Shown: in pieces, positions 46,841 through 56,803 of the stretch
Layout: each line of letters starts with the position of its first letter
How positions within the stretch are numbered: the first letter of the stretch is position 1
Source: Aeromonas aquatica
GTDB taxonomy: Bacteria > Pseudomonadota > Gammaproteobacteria > Enterobacterales > Aeromonadaceae
NCBI RefSeq assembly: GCF_000764655.1
Contig: NZ_JRGL01000007.1
Location: forward strand, 1 to 64,000
DNA: 64,000 nt
Reading direction: 5' to 3'
Notes under the pieces: model-generated
The model's database searches: none
What the model was told of the DNA's origin: nothing
What the model saw: only the letters and a program-made list of their open reading frames with translations
Program-made: the position numbers and the translations under genes

Positions 46841-47890
46841 TCAGTCAGACAGCTTCTGACAGCTCAACCGTTTGCCCTGGCTGTCGCTCTCCCTGGCCAG
46901 ATCCAGCAGCGCCATCACCGCCAGCGCCTCCTGCGCCGGCACCGGATTGGCGGCCTCTCCCCTGATGGCGGCGCAGACCCCGCGGTAATAGGCACCGTAG
47001 TCACCGGCCTCGCCGTTTACCGGCTGGGATTGAGACTGCCCGTCAACCACACGGCTGAGCTGGCCCGACTCGGGATCCCGACCCCAGTCGGCGGCGGGTG
47101 GACGTAGCCCGAGCTTGAGCTGCTCTTCCTGCACATCCATGCCGAACTTGATGAAGGAGCCTGTGCTGCCGTGGATCACGAAACGCGGCATGGTGGCGGA
47201 CACCAGGCAGCTGCCGTGCAGTATCACCCGCAGCGCCCCATAGCCCAGCACCACGTGGAAGTAGTCATCGCTCAGAGCGCCGGGACGCTGCTGGGCGAGA
47301 TCGGCCTGGATCCAGTCGGGCTGACCGAACAGCTGCAGGGACTGGTCGAGGATGTGAGGGCCGAGATCGAACCACAGGCCGGAGCCCGGGCCGCCAGCCT
47401 CCCGCCAGCGCTGACGCACCTCGGGACGGTAGCGGTCAAAGTGCGACTCGAACTGGGCAATCTCGCCCAGGGCTCCCTCGGCCAGCAGCCGGCGCACCGT
47501 GAGAAAGTCCCCGTCCCAGCGCCGGTTGTGGAAGATGCTGAGCAGCCGGTCCTGCTTCTGTGCCAGTGCCACCAGGGCCTCGGCCTCGGCCAAGTCCAGC
47601 GCGAACGGCTTGTCGATCACCACGTGCTTGCCGGCCAGCAGCGCCTGACGGGCGATGGGGGCATGGGTGTCGTTCGGCGTGGCGATCACCACCAGATCCA
47701 CGCTCGCATCGGCCAGCACCTGCTCCAGCGAGCCGACCTGGCAGCCGGGCAGTTCGGCCTGCACCTTGGCGGCATCCCGGCTCACCACCCAACCGAGGGA
47801 GAGACCCGGGGTGCTGGTCAGGAAGGGGGCATGAAAGGTCTGGCCTGCAAAGCCATAGCCCACCAGGGCGGCATTAATTGTGTGACTCAT
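46841..47890 (-). CDS. ydgJ: Gfo/Idh/MocA-family oxidoreductase, YdgJ-like
   Basis: 349 residues. The N-terminal Rossmann domain has ALVGYGFAGQTFHAPFL and VVIATPNDTHAPIARQAL, and GKHVVIDKPFALDL carries the conserved Lys of the EKP/DKP motif. The C-terminal domain holds FHNRRWDGDFLTVRRLL and PGSGLWFDLGPHILDQSL. Very close to E. coli YdgJ. NAD(P)-dependent; the sugar or other substrate is unknown. Confidence 0.9.
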   Translation of the reverse strand: MSHTINAALVGYGFAGQTFHAPFLTSTPGLSLGWVVSRDAAKVQAELPGCQVGSLEQVLADASVDLVVIATPNDTHAPIARQALLAGKHVVIDKPFALDLAEAEALVALAQKQDRLLSIFHNRRWDGDFLTVRRLLAEGALGEIAQFESHFDRYRPEVRQRWREAGGPGSGLWFDLGPHILDQSLQLFGQPDWIQADLAQQRPGALSDDYFHVVLGYGALRVILHGSCLVSATMPRFVIHGSTGSFIKFGMDVQEEQLKLGLRPPAADWGRDPESGQLSRVVDGQSQSQPVNGEAGDYGAYYRGVCAAIRGEAANPVPAQEALAVMALLDLARESDSQGKRLSCQKLSD

Positions 47891-47946
47891 CCGGTTGTCT
47901 CCACGGGCATCTGTGTCATGAGTATCAGGCGAGTTGCCTGCAAAAG

Positions 47947-47970
47947 AAAAGGGGGCCTAAGCCCCCGTTT
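47947..47970 (-). terminator. Terminator of the Bcr/CflA gene
   Basis: GGGGGC-loop-GCCCCC followed on the minus strand by TTTTCTTTTG, 80 nt past the gene. Confidence 0.75.
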
Positions 47971-48050
47971 GTGCTCATCAGAGCACAGGATTTATTGCCA
48001 ACACAAGCCGCGTTATCCATCAGCCCTGAGGAAATGGGCGGCCCGCACCA

Positions 48051-49217
48051 TCAAGGCTGCAGGCAGAGGCGACGGCCCTGACGGGTCATCAGCAGCAACA
48101 GCGGCGGCAACAGCAGCCACATGTGCAGCGCCAGCTGGCTGAGGGGGTCCGGCATCAACGCGCCTGTGATCCCCACCAGGGCGCCGGAGCCGCTCATCTG
48201 GAACAGGCCGAGCAGGGCCGCCGCGGTGCCGGCACAGTGGCCGAACGGTGCCAGCGCCATGCCGGCTGCGGCCCCCAGGATCATGGCAAAGCCGATGCTG
48301 GAGAGGAACACAGGGCCCATCATGGCCAGCGGGTGCGCGAGGTGCATGCTCAGCGTCAGCACCACGGCCGATACCAGCAATACCAGCAGGCCGATGCGCA
48401 GGGTGCGTCTCGGGCCCACCCTGGCGATGAAGCGCGGCGCCAGGAAGCAGGCCAGGATGTTCAGCGCCGCGTTGGCGGTAAACCAGTAGCTGAAGCCGTT
48501 CATGTCCAGACCCAGCTTCACCATCAGTTGCACGGGCGCGGCGGTGACATAGGCCAGGATCACCGCCATCGCCAGCATGCAGAGGCTGGCGTTGAACAGG
48601 AAGCTTGGGCTGCGCAGCACAGGGCTGTAGCGGGACCAGCTGATCAACTGGCCGTGGCTGCTGGTCTCCTCCGGACGGGTCTCCGGCATGCGCCACAGCA
48701 GCCAGCTACCGACGATAACCGCGTAACCGGCCATGAACCAGAAGTTCGCCGACCAGCCCGCCTTGGCGGTGAGCCAGCCACCGAGCAGCGGTGCCAGCGC
48801 GGGAATGAAGCAGATGGCGCCATTGAGGTAGGAGATCATCTGGCCGCTCTTCTTGGGGCCATAGCTGTCACGCACCACCGAGAAGGCGGCGACCGAGGTA
48901 GCGCAGGCGCCGAAGCCTTGCAGCACCCGCGCCAGCATCAGCTCACCCAGGCTGGCGGCAAAACCCGCAGCCAGGGCGCTCAGGCCGTAGAGCAAGACGC
49001 CGCCCAGGGCGATGGGTTTGCGGCCATAGCGATCGGCGAGCGGCCCCACCAGCAGCTGGCCCAGCCCCATGCTGAACAGGAACCAGGTGATGGTGCCCTG
49101 CATCAGGGTGACCTCGGCGCCGAGCTGCTCGGCCATCTGCGGGATGGCGGGCAGGTAGATGTCGATGGCCAGCGGACTGAACAGCACCAGGAGTACAAGC
49201 AGAAGAATCAATGGCAT
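48051..49217 (-). CDS. Bcr/CflA-family multidrug efflux MFS transporter
   Basis: 388 residues with twelve helices. The family signature is near the N-terminus (LAIDIYLPAIPQMAEQLGAE), MFS motif A is GPLADRYGRKPIALGG, and motif C-like glycine-rich sequences appear around helix 5 (ALAPLLGGWL). Bcr/CflA proteins are proton-drug antiporters (bicyclomycin, chloramphenicol and others). The actual substrate is not known. It is divergent from rdgB. Confidence 0.9.
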   Translation of the reverse strand: MPLILLLVLLVLFSPLAIDIYLPAIPQMAEQLGAEVTLMQGTITWFLFSMGLGQLLVGPLADRYGRKPIALGGVLLYGLSALAAGFAASLGELMLARVLQGFGACATSVAAFSVVRDSYGPKKSGQMISYLNGAICFIPALAPLLGGWLTAKAGWSANFWFMAGYAVIVGSWLLWRMPETRPEETSSHGQLISWSRYSPVLRSPSFLFNASLCMLAMAVILAYVTAAPVQLMVKLGLDMNGFSYWFTANAALNILACFLAPRFIARVGPRRTLRIGLLVLLVSAVVLTLSMHLAHPLAMMGPVFLSSIGFAMILGAAAGMALAPFGHCAGTAAALLGLFQMSGSGALVGITGALMPDPLSQLALHMWLLLPPLLLLMTRQGRRLCLQP

Positions 49218-49394
49218 CAGTCACCTCAAGCCGTGGGGAATTTCGATTGGGGCGCGAGTCTACTGACTCAGAGTAATGAATTGAAATGGTATTTAATCAC
49301 TTCGGTTATTCCATTATGGAAAGATGTATTTTACTTGCTCCTCAGCGTCCCGTGATCCGGGCCCGGGGCGGCCCTGCCAAGGGGTAATTGAGCT

Positions 49395-49422
49395 TTGACT
49401 AAATGCCTGCCCCGCATAGAAT
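49395..49422 (+). promoter_or_regulatory. Probable sigma70 promoter of rdgB
   Basis: TTGACT, 16-nt spacer, TAGAAT, ending 28 nt before the rdgB start. Confidence 0.6.
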
Positions 49423-49450
49423 GCGCAGATAATTTTTGCGGAGATGCGTG

Positions 49451-50047
49451 ATGAGCAAGCTTGTCCTGGCAACAGGTAACCAGAAGAAGGTGAAGGAATT
49501 GGCCGCCATGCTGGCCGATATGAAGATCCAGGTGATCCCGCAGAGCGAGTTCGCCGTCTCCGATGCCGAGGAGACCGGCACCACCTTCGTCGAGAATGCC
49601 ATCATCAAGGCCCGCCACGCCGCCCGCATCACCGGCCTGCCTGCCGTCGCCGACGACTCGGGTCTGGAAGTGGACCTGCTGCACGGTCGCCCCGGTGTCT
49701 ACTCCGCCCGTTTCGCCGGTGTGGGCGCCAGCGACAAGGAGAACATCGACAAGCTGCTGGAAGAGCTCAAGGGTGCACCAGATTACCTCAAGAGCGCCCG
49801 CTTCTGGTGTGTGCTGGTCTACATGCGTCACGCCGACGACCCCACTCCCATCATCTGCCAGGCGAGCTGGGAGGGGACAATCCTCGATGAGCCCCGCGGC
49901 CAGCACGGCTTTGGCTACGATCCCGTATTCTTCGTGCCGGATCACGACTGCACCTCGGCCCAGATGCCGGCGGAGCTGAAGAACCAGCTCAGCCACCGTG
50001 GTCAGGCGCTGGCCAAGCTCAAGGCCGCCCTGGCGGCGGCGCACTGA
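49451..50047 (+). CDS. rdgB: XTP/dITP pyrophosphatase RdgB
   Basis: A 198-residue house-cleaning nucleotidase (Ham1 family) that removes dITP, XTP and related bases. Motifs: VLATGNQKKVKELAAML, ADDSGLEVDLLHGRPGVYSA and the C-terminal FGYDPVFF and LSHRGQALAKL. The start at 49451 is used because it begins the conserved MSKLVLATGN; an ATG at 49436 is in frame. rdgB-hemW is a common pair. Confidence 0.96.
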   Translation: MSKLVLATGNQKKVKELAAMLADMKIQVIPQSEFAVSDAEETGTTFVENAIIKARHAARITGLPAVADDSGLEVDLLHGRPGVYSARFAGVGASDKENIDKLLEELKGAPDYLKSARFWCVLVYMRHADDPTPIICQASWEGTILDEPRGQHGFGYDPVFFVPDHDCTSAQMPAELKNQLSHRGQALAKLKAALAAAH

Positions 50048-50093
50048 GACCCGACCGGGTTCCGGATACGCCGGAGCGCATTTCATCTACAAT

Positions 50094-50115
50094 GGGGGCC
50101 GTCGGCCCCCGTTTT
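50094..50115 (+). terminator. First hairpin after rdgB
   Basis: GGGGGCC-GTC-GGCCCCC followed by GTTTTG, 46 nt past the rdgB stop. Confidence 0.75.
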
Positions 50116-50157
50116 GCTCGCTGCATCGCCGATCTGCAAACACACATTGTCATCTGC

Positions 50158-50195
50158 AACGGGGGTCAGTTCCATCAGCCCCCGTTCTGATTTTT
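50158..50195 (+). terminator. Second hairpin, just before hemW
   Basis: AACGGGGG/CCCCCGTT with a 13-nt loop, then CTGATTTTTG. It ends 17 nt before the hemW ATG, so it is placed like an attenuator or could hide the start region. Confidence 0.65.
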
Positions 50196-50211
50196 GATTA
50201 CTGGAAACCCC

Positions 50212-51357
50212 ATGCTGCAACTGCCGCCCCTCTCCCTCTATATCCATGTGCCCTGGTGCGTCCAGAAGTGCCCCTACTGCGACTTCAACTCCCACGCCCA
50301 GAAGGGGGAGCTGCCGCACCTCGAGTATGTGGCGGCCCTGCTGGAGGATCTGGATCAGGATCTGCACTGGGCCCAGGGGCGTCCGCTCTCCTCCATCTTT
50401 ATCGGTGGCGGCACCCCGAGCCTGCTGAGCGTCGAAGCCATGCAGACCCTGCTGGACGGTGTGCGGGCGCGCATCGCCCTGACCCCGGACTGCGAGATCA
50501 CCATGGAGGCGAACCCGGGCACGGTAGAGGCGGACAAGTTCGCCGGCTTCCAGCGGGCGGGCATCAACCGCATCTCCATCGGGGTGCAGAGCTTCCAGCA
50601 GGAGAAGCTGACCCGGCTCGGCCGCATCCACGGCCCCGAGGAGGCGCGCAAGGCCGCCGAGTTGGCTCACGCCATAGCGCTTCCCACCTTCAACCTGGAT
50701 CTGATGCACGGCCTGCCGGATCAGAGCCTGGAGGATGCGCTCTATGACCTGCAGCAAGCCATCGACTGCGCGCCGCCGCACCTGTCCTGGTATCAGCTCA
50801 CCATAGAGCCGAACACCGCCTTCGCCTCCAAGCCCCCCAAGCTGCCAGAGGATGACACCCTGTGGGACATCTACGAGCAGGGCCACGCCATGCTCACCGC
50901 CCAGGGTTACCACCAGTACGAGATCTCGGCCTACGCCAAGGTGGGCTATCAGTGCCGCCACAACCTCAACTACTGGCGCTTTGGCGACTATCTGGGCATC
51001 GGCTGCGGTGCCCACGGCAAGATGACGGATCTGGCCGGTCAGCGGATCCTACGCAGCGCCAAGGTGAAGCACCCGAAAGGTTATCTGGATCCCGCCCGTC
51101 CCTACCTGGACAACCAGTGGACTGTGACCGAGGACGATCTGCCGCTGGAATACTTTATGAACCGGTTCCGGCTCTTCGAGCCGGCCCCCAAGGCGGAGTT
51201 CGAGGCCTATACCGGTCTGGCGCTGGAGCGGGTGGAGACCATGCTGGCGATTGCCCAGACCAAGGAGCTGATCGAGGATCTCGGCGACAGCTGGCAGCTG
51301 ACCTCCCTCGGCCATCGCTATCTGAACGTCCTGCTCGAGCTCTTTATGGACGAATAA
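50212..51357 (+). CDS. hemW: Heme chaperone HemW (radical SAM)
   Basis: 381 residues. The radical SAM triad is in YIHVPWCVQKCPYCDFN (CX3CX2C). The HNXXYW motif that separates heme chaperone HemW from the coproporphyrinogen oxidase HemN is present as HNLNYW. It was formerly annotated HemN-like. It binds heme and a 4Fe-4S cluster and delivers heme to respiratory proteins. The start at 50212 gives MLQLPPLSLYIHVPWC. Confidence 0.96.
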   Translation: MLQLPPLSLYIHVPWCVQKCPYCDFNSHAQKGELPHLEYVAALLEDLDQDLHWAQGRPLSSIFIGGGTPSLLSVEAMQTLLDGVRARIALTPDCEITMEANPGTVEADKFAGFQRAGINRISIGVQSFQQEKLTRLGRIHGPEEARKAAELAHAIALPTFNLDLMHGLPDQSLEDALYDLQQAIDCAPPHLSWYQLTIEPNTAFASKPPKLPEDDTLWDIYEQGHAMLTAQGYHQYEISAYAKVGYQCRHNLNYWRFGDYLGIGCGAHGKMTDLAGQRILRSAKVKHPKGYLDPARPYLDNQWTVTEDDLPLEYFMNRFRLFEPAPKAEFEAYTGLALERVETMLAIAQTKELIEDLGDSWQLTSLGHRYLNVLLELFMDE

Positions 51358-51390
51358 GCCGACGGGGCATCAAGGTCTGGCTTCACCGCC

Positions 51391-51426
51391 AAAACAGAGA
51401 GGGTGCCCATGGCACCCTCTCTGTTT
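51391..51426. terminator. Bidirectional terminator shared by hemW and arfA
   Basis: Perfect 16-bp stem AAACAGAGAGGGTGCC and complement with a 3-nt loop. Confidence 0.93.
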
Positions 51427-51453
51427 CAGTCATGCCTAGCGGCAGAAACCCGC

Positions 51454-51669
51454 TCAGCAGCAGACGCGTACCATCTGCTGTTGACCGGGCTCCCACCGCT
51501 GGCCCTGCTTGGCCTTGCGTTGGTAGCTGCCCTTGCCCTTCTTGCTTGGTTCGACCCTGGCCTGAAACAGGGTTGAGGTGACCAGCGCCTTGAGGTGATT
51601 GTCCTGGATGACACCCCGCCCATGATCGTGGGCCTGATCGATGATATCGACCCGCTTCTTCTTGGCCAT
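51454..51669 (-). CDS. arfA: Alternative ribosome-rescue factor A
   Basis: 71 residues. ArfA rescues stalled ribosomes with release factor RF2 when trans-translation is overwhelmed. The diagnostic core is GVIQDNHLKALVTSTLFQAR then KKGKGSYQRKAKQG, close to E. coli ArfA (GQIKDNAIEALLHDPLF and KKGKGSYMRKGKHG). The N-terminus is extended (MAKKKRVDIIDQAHDHGR). The tail MVRVCC is shorter than the E. coli hydrophobic tail. A 7-bp hairpin lies in the last codons (51458-51480). In E. coli such a structure makes the message non-stop so that tmRNA controls the protein; the same logic may apply here. Convergent with hemW. Confidence 0.88.
   Translation of the reverse strand: MAKKKRVDIIDQAHDHGRGVIQDNHLKALVTSTLFQARVEPSKKGKGSYQRKAKQGQRWEPGQQQMVRVCC
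51458..51480 (-). promoter_or_regulatory. Hairpin within the arfA 3' codons
   Basis: On the minus strand CAGCAGA-TGGTACGCG-TCTGCTG, perfect 7-bp stem, ending 1 nt before the stop codon TGA. Confidence 0.6.
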
Positions 51670-51786
51670 ATTGGCTCCTGTCTGTGTGGTTGAAACTGGC
51701 TAAAAATACGCCAGTGGAAATAAAAACGCGCCGATTGTGCGCCTCCCGGCCCCCGAGTGCAAGAGGCCGGGGCGGATTGCCCAGGC

Positions 51787-52341
51787 TCAGGGAGCGGGCC
51801 GGTAGATCACCCGCACCAGGCCGCTCGCCAGCACTGCAGTGGAGAGCGGGACAAGCCGCTCTGGCAGCGGCTCGCCGCCAAACAGCGAGACTCCCTTGCC
51901 CAGCACCACCGGCACCCAGAACAGGGTCAGCTCATCCACCAGTCCGGCCTGCAAGCCCTGGCGCACCAGCTCGCCGCCGTCCAGATAGAGGTGCCGTACC
52001 CCCTCCTGCCACAGATCGCGCAGCACTTGCCCAAGCTCCCCTTGCCGGAAGGAGAGGTTAGCACCGGGCTCGGCAGGCCTGTGGGTCAGCACCACCACCG
52101 GCTTGTCGCCGTAGGGCCAGTCGGGGAAGGCGCGCACGACATCGAAGGTGTTACGCCCCATCAGCAGCACATCCGCGCTCGCCATCAGGGCGCTGTAGCC
52201 GGTCTCTTGCGGTGAGTCGCCGGAGAAGGGGGTCAGCCAGTCCAGATCGCCACCCTCCCCCGCGATAAAGCCGTCGAGGGAGAGTGCCAGGAAGGCACAG
52301 ACGCTGGGGCGGCGCTGGGTGCTCAGGGATTCAGTGCTCAT
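51787..52341 (-). CDS. RibD/DHFR-like reductase-family protein
   Basis: 184 residues of the RibD C-terminal (dihydrofolate reductase-like) family. Key blocks: VCAFLALSLDGFIAGEGGDL, ADVLLMGRNTFDVVRAFPDW, HLYLDGGELVRQGL and LTLFWVPVVLGKGVSLFGG. These proteins bind NADPH; substrates are mostly unknown. The start at 52341 is chosen because upstream ATGs lie inside zntR. It overlaps the zntR 3' end by 11 nt, so the two are an operon. Confidence 0.8.
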   Translation of the reverse strand: MSTESLSTQRRPSVCAFLALSLDGFIAGEGGDLDWLTPFSGDSPQETGYSALMASADVLLMGRNTFDVVRAFPDWPYGDKPVVVLTHRPAEPGANLSFRQGELGQVLRDLWQEGVRHLYLDGGELVRQGLQAGLVDELTLFWVPVVLGKGVSLFGGEPLPERLVPLSTAVLASGLVRVIYRPAP

Positions 52342-52768
52342 GATCGTGATGCTCATGTTGAGCGGGCGCACCGGACTCCAGGGTCTCCAGGATGGCGCAG
52401 TGCTCCGCCGAGCGCGGGCCACCGCAGCAGATGTTGGAGAGCTCGCGCAGGTTCTCGCGAAAACGGGTCAGCTCGATGATCTTCTGCTCCACCTGCGCCA
52501 ACTTGGCATCGGCCACCGCCTTCACCTCCTGGCAGGTGACGCTGGCCTTGTTGGTGTCAAGATCCAGCAGCTCGCCTATGTCCGCAAGGGAGAAGCCCAC
52601 CGACTTGGCACGGATGATAAACTCCAGCCGCCGCCTGTCCTGCTCGCCATAGACACGGTAGCCGGAGTCGTTGCGCAGACCCGGCGAGAGCAACCCGTTC
52701 TTCTCGTAAAAGCGCAGGGTATCCGCCTTTACTCCGCATGCCTTGGCCAGTTCTCCGATCCGATACAT
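52331..52768 (-). CDS. zntR: MerR-family zinc-responsive regulator, ZntR-like
   Basis: 145 residues. The N-terminal MerR helix-turn-helix is MYRIGELAKACGVKADTLRF, followed by a long dimer helix. Metal-site cysteines are VTCQEVKA, SNICCGG and AEHCAIL, matching ZntR of E. coli (zinc-responsive activator of the zntA exporter). The C-terminus is unusually His-rich (QHEHHDHEH). zntA is not in the window; the only coupled gene is the RibD-like protein. Zinc specificity is inferred from the cysteines. Confidence 0.83.
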   Translation of the reverse strand: MYRIGELAKACGVKADTLRFYEKNGLLSPGLRNDSGYRVYGEQDRRRLEFIIRAKSVGFSLADIGELLDLDTNKASVTCQEVKAVADAKLAQVEQKIIELTRFRENLRELSNICCGGPRSAEHCAILETLESGAPAQHEHHDHEH

Positions 52769-52907
52769 GTCCGCTCTCCCGCCGGCGTTGGTACTCAATA
52801 TGAAGCGGTTCTCACTATCTCCCCTTTGCCTGCCGATTACCAGCCAAAGGCAGGAAAGCAGTAGATAACGGGCTCCCGCCCGGTCATTTCCAATCAATAC
52901 ACTGAAA

Positions 52908-52948
52908 AGACAAACGTTTCACAAAATACGAGCGGAAAACGTTTAACA
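52908..52948 (+). promoter_or_regulatory. Two PurR-like operators upstream of purH
   Basis: Two copies of the palindromic core AAACGTTT (52912-52919 and 52937-52944), 25 nt apart centre to centre. Flanks match the 16-nt PurR consensus only partly (site 1 better). The gap 52769-53181 otherwise holds a TAGAAT -10-like element at 53007 and a leader of about 170 nt with no gene. Confidence 0.5.
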
Positions 52949-53181
52949 CCGCACCACAAAAGGCTTCGCCATTTCAAAAAATCCACCACGGCTCACATTT
53001 TCTGTGTAGAATACGCGCCCACAAGAGAGCGTCGCGTCAAGCGGGTATTTCCTAAAATACTCTTGCCCAGTGCCGGTGAGAGTGCTTTGCGAAATCCCCC
53101 ACTTCCATTTATTTGGGGACTCTCTGTGTTGAGCCTCGCCTCCCATGGAACGGTCCCCGTTATGCTGAGGACGATAGTGTG

Positions 53182-54774
53182 ATGGAACAAGCTCGACCCA
53201 TTCGCCGTGCGCTGCTGAGTGTGTCTGACAAGACCGGCATCCTGGAATTTGCCGAGGCGCTCAACGAGCGTGGCGTTGCCCTGCTCTCCACCGGTGGCAC
53301 CGCCAAGCTGCTTGCCGAGGCGGGTCTGCCGGTGACCGAGGTCTCCGACTACACCGGATTCCCCGAGATGATGGACGGCCGGGTCAAGACCCTGCATCCC
53401 AAGGTGCACGGTGGCATTCTCGGCCGCCGCGATCGGGATGACGCCATCATGGCCCAGCACGCTATCTCCCCCATCGACATGGTTGTCGTCAACCTCTATC
53501 CCTTCGCCGCCACCGTCGCCAAGCCAGGCTGTACCCTGGAAGACGCGGTCGAGAACATCGACATCGGTGGCCCGACCATGGTGCGCTCCGCCGCCAAGAA
53601 CCACAAAGACGTGGCTATCGTCGTGAAGGCCGCCGACTACGGTCGGGTGATCGCCGAGATGGACGGCAACGGCAACAGTCTGCGCCTTTCCACCCGCTTC
53701 GATCTCGCCATCGCGGCCTTCGAGCACACCGCCGCCTACGACGGCATGATCGCCAACTACTTCGGCACCCTGGTTCCCTCTTACGGTGACAACAAGGAAG
53801 GCGACGCAGAGTCCCGTTTCCCGCGCACCTTCAACAGCCAGTTCATCAAGAAGCAGGACATGCGCTACGGCGAGAACAGCCATCAGGCCGCCGCCTTCTA
53901 TGCCGAGGAGCAGGCCGCCCCTGGCTCGGTGGCGAGCGCCGTCCAGCTGCAGGGCAAGGCACTCTCCTACAACAACATCGCCGACACGGACGCGGCGCTG
54001 GAGTGCGTGAAGGAGTTCAGCGAGCCGGCCTGCGTCATCGTCAAGCACGCCAACCCCTGCGGCGTGGCCATAGGTGCCGATCTGCTGGCGGCCTACGAGC
54101 GCGCCTGGCAGACCGACCCCACCTCCGCCTTCGGCGGCATCATCGCCTTCAACCGTGAACTGGACGGCGCCACCGCCGCCGCCATCGTCGAGCGCCAGTT
54201 TGTGGAGGTGATCATCGCCCCCAGCGTCAGCCAGGAGGCCCGTGACACCGTCGCGGCCAAGCAGAACGTGCGCCTGTTGGAATGCGGTCAGTGGACCGCA
54301 CCGGCGCAAGGGTTTGATCTCAAGCGCGTCAACGGTGGCCTGCTGGTGCAGGAGCGCGATCTGGGCATGGTCACGCTCGGGGATCTGAAGGTCGTCAGCA
54401 AGCGCCAGCCCACCGAGGCCGAGCTCAAAGACCTGCTGTTCTGCTGGAAAGTCGCCAAGTTCGTCAAATCCAACGCCATCGTCTACGCCAAAGACGGCCA
54501 GACCATAGGCGTTGGCGCCGGCCAGATGAGCCGGGTCTACTCCGCCAAGATTGCCGGCATCAAGGCCGAGGATGAAGGGCTGACCGTAGCGGGCTCCGTC
54601 ATGGCCTCCGACGCCTTCTTCCCGTTCCGCGACGGCATCGATGCCGCCGCCGCCGCCGGCATCGCCTGCGTCATCCAGCCCGGTGGCTCGATGCGGGATC
54701 AAGAGGTGATCGACGCCGCCGACGAGCACGGCATGTGCATGCTGTTCACCAACATGCGCCACTTCCGTCACTGA
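53182..54774 (+). CDS. purH: Bifunctional AICAR transformylase/IMP cyclohydrolase
   Basis: 530 residues. Catalyses the last two steps of IMP synthesis. The N-terminal cyclohydrolase has [36 protein letters not shown] and [14 protein letters not shown]. The transformylase has [22 protein letters not shown] and [12 protein letters not shown]. The start at 53182 ([15 protein letters not shown]) fits E. coli (529 residues). It is followed by purD after a hairpin. Confidence 0.97.
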   Translation: MEQARPIRRALLSVSDKTGILEFAEALNERGVALLSTGGTAKLLAEAGLPVTEVSDYTGFPEMMDGRVKTLHPKVHGGILGRRDRDDAIMAQHAISPIDMVVVNLYPFAATVAKPGCTLEDAVENIDIGGPTMVRSAAKNHKDVAIVVKAADYGRVIAEMDGNGNSLRLSTRFDLAIAAFEHTAAYDGMIANYFGTLVPSYGDNKEGDAESRFPRTFNSQFIKKQDMRYGENSHQAAAFYAEEQAAPGSVASAVQLQGKALSYNNIADTDAALECVKEFSEPACVIVKHANPCGVAIGADLLAAYERAWQTDPTSAFGGIIAFNRELDGATAAAIVERQFVEVIIAPSVSQEARDTVAAKQNVRLLECGQWTAPAQGFDLKRVNGGLLVQERDLGMVTLGDLKVVSKRQPTEAELKDLLFCWKVAKFVKSNAIVYAKDGQTIGVGAGQMSRVYSAKIAGIKAEDEGLTVAGSVMASDAFFPFRDGIDAAAAAGIACVIQPGGSMRDQEVIDAADEHGMCMLFTNMRHFRH

Positions 54775-54780
54775 TGAGAC

Positions 54781-54808
54781 AGGGCCGCCCCGGGGTGGCC
54801 CTCTTTTC
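54781..54808 (+). terminator. Hairpin between purH and purD
   Basis: AGGGCC(G)CCCC/GGGG(T)GGCCCT then CTTTTC, 6 nt past the purH stop. Possibly partial, since purD usually shares the transcript. Confidence 0.65.
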
Positions 54809-54881
54809 AACGGACTATTTCAACTGACTGGTTTGCACCTGCAAATGCAGTGGGTTATCACGAATAGAAGCGAGCGAGACG

Positions 54882-56171
<1,290 letters not shown>

Positions 56172-56208
56172 TCGGGCACTCGTCTCAAGCTGAACATCAG
56201 GGCCTGCG

Positions 56209-56228
56209 GGCCCTTTTTGCTGCCCGTG
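56209..56228 (+). terminator. Terminator of purD
   Basis: AGGGCC/GGCCCT stem, 4-nt loop, T5. Confidence 0.85.
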
Positions 56229-56428
56229 ACGGCAGTCTCAGGCCCGATTCCCCTCTGGTTTTCCTCACTGGCTTGCTACATATCATCAGCACAATGCGCA
56301 CACTTAGTCACAATTGGTCGCACTTTATCCATACAATTGACCCCGCTTTCATGGCATCATGCTGCATGACGCCGCACTCAAATGAGTGCCATAAAAACTG
56401 CAATGTCGTTACTTCATAAGGAAATCCC

Positions 56429-56803
56429 ATGTTGAAAACTGTGCGCCCCCTGCTGTTGCCCCTGATGTTCGGCCTGATGGCCCTGCCTGCCATGGCCGGC
56501 GATCTGGAGCAGCCGATGAAAAATATCGGCTTCAACTACAAGCAGGCCGTCAAGGCTGACGATGCCGCCACCATGGAGAAACACATCAAGGAGATGAAGG
56601 CCCAGCTCGACATCGCCAAAGCGAAGAACATGCCGACCGCCAAGAAAGAGAAGTTCCTGGAAGGCATGAACGAGGTGCAGACCGAGCTGGATGCCAGCCT
56701 GGCGGCGCTGCAGGCCGGTGATCAGGAAAAGGCCCGCGCTCACCTGGCCAAGATCAACGACCTGAAGAAGGAGTACCACACCTATGCCAAGCAGAAGGGC
56801 TGA
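56429..56803 (+). CDS. cybC: Cytochrome b562
   Basis: 124 residues. Signal peptide MLKTVRPLLLPLMFGLMALP, cleaved near AMA-G. The mature protein is a four-helix bundle with heme ligands Met7 (DLEQPMKN) and a C-terminal His (KKEYHTYAKQ). A soluble periplasmic electron carrier. The 3' end overlaps the next gene by 20 nt, so a soluble and a membrane cytochrome are made together. Confidence 0.9.
   Translation: MLKTVRPLLLPLMFGLMALPAMAGDLEQPMKNIGFNYKQAVKADDAATMEKHIKEMKAQLDIAKAKNMPTAKKEKFLEGMNEVQTELDASLAALQAGDQEKARAHLAKINDLKKEYHTYAKQKG

Noticed and set aside
52993-54810. Long frame antisense to purH, and a similar one antisense to purD (54858-56168)
   Set aside because: Both are shadows of conserved purine genes.
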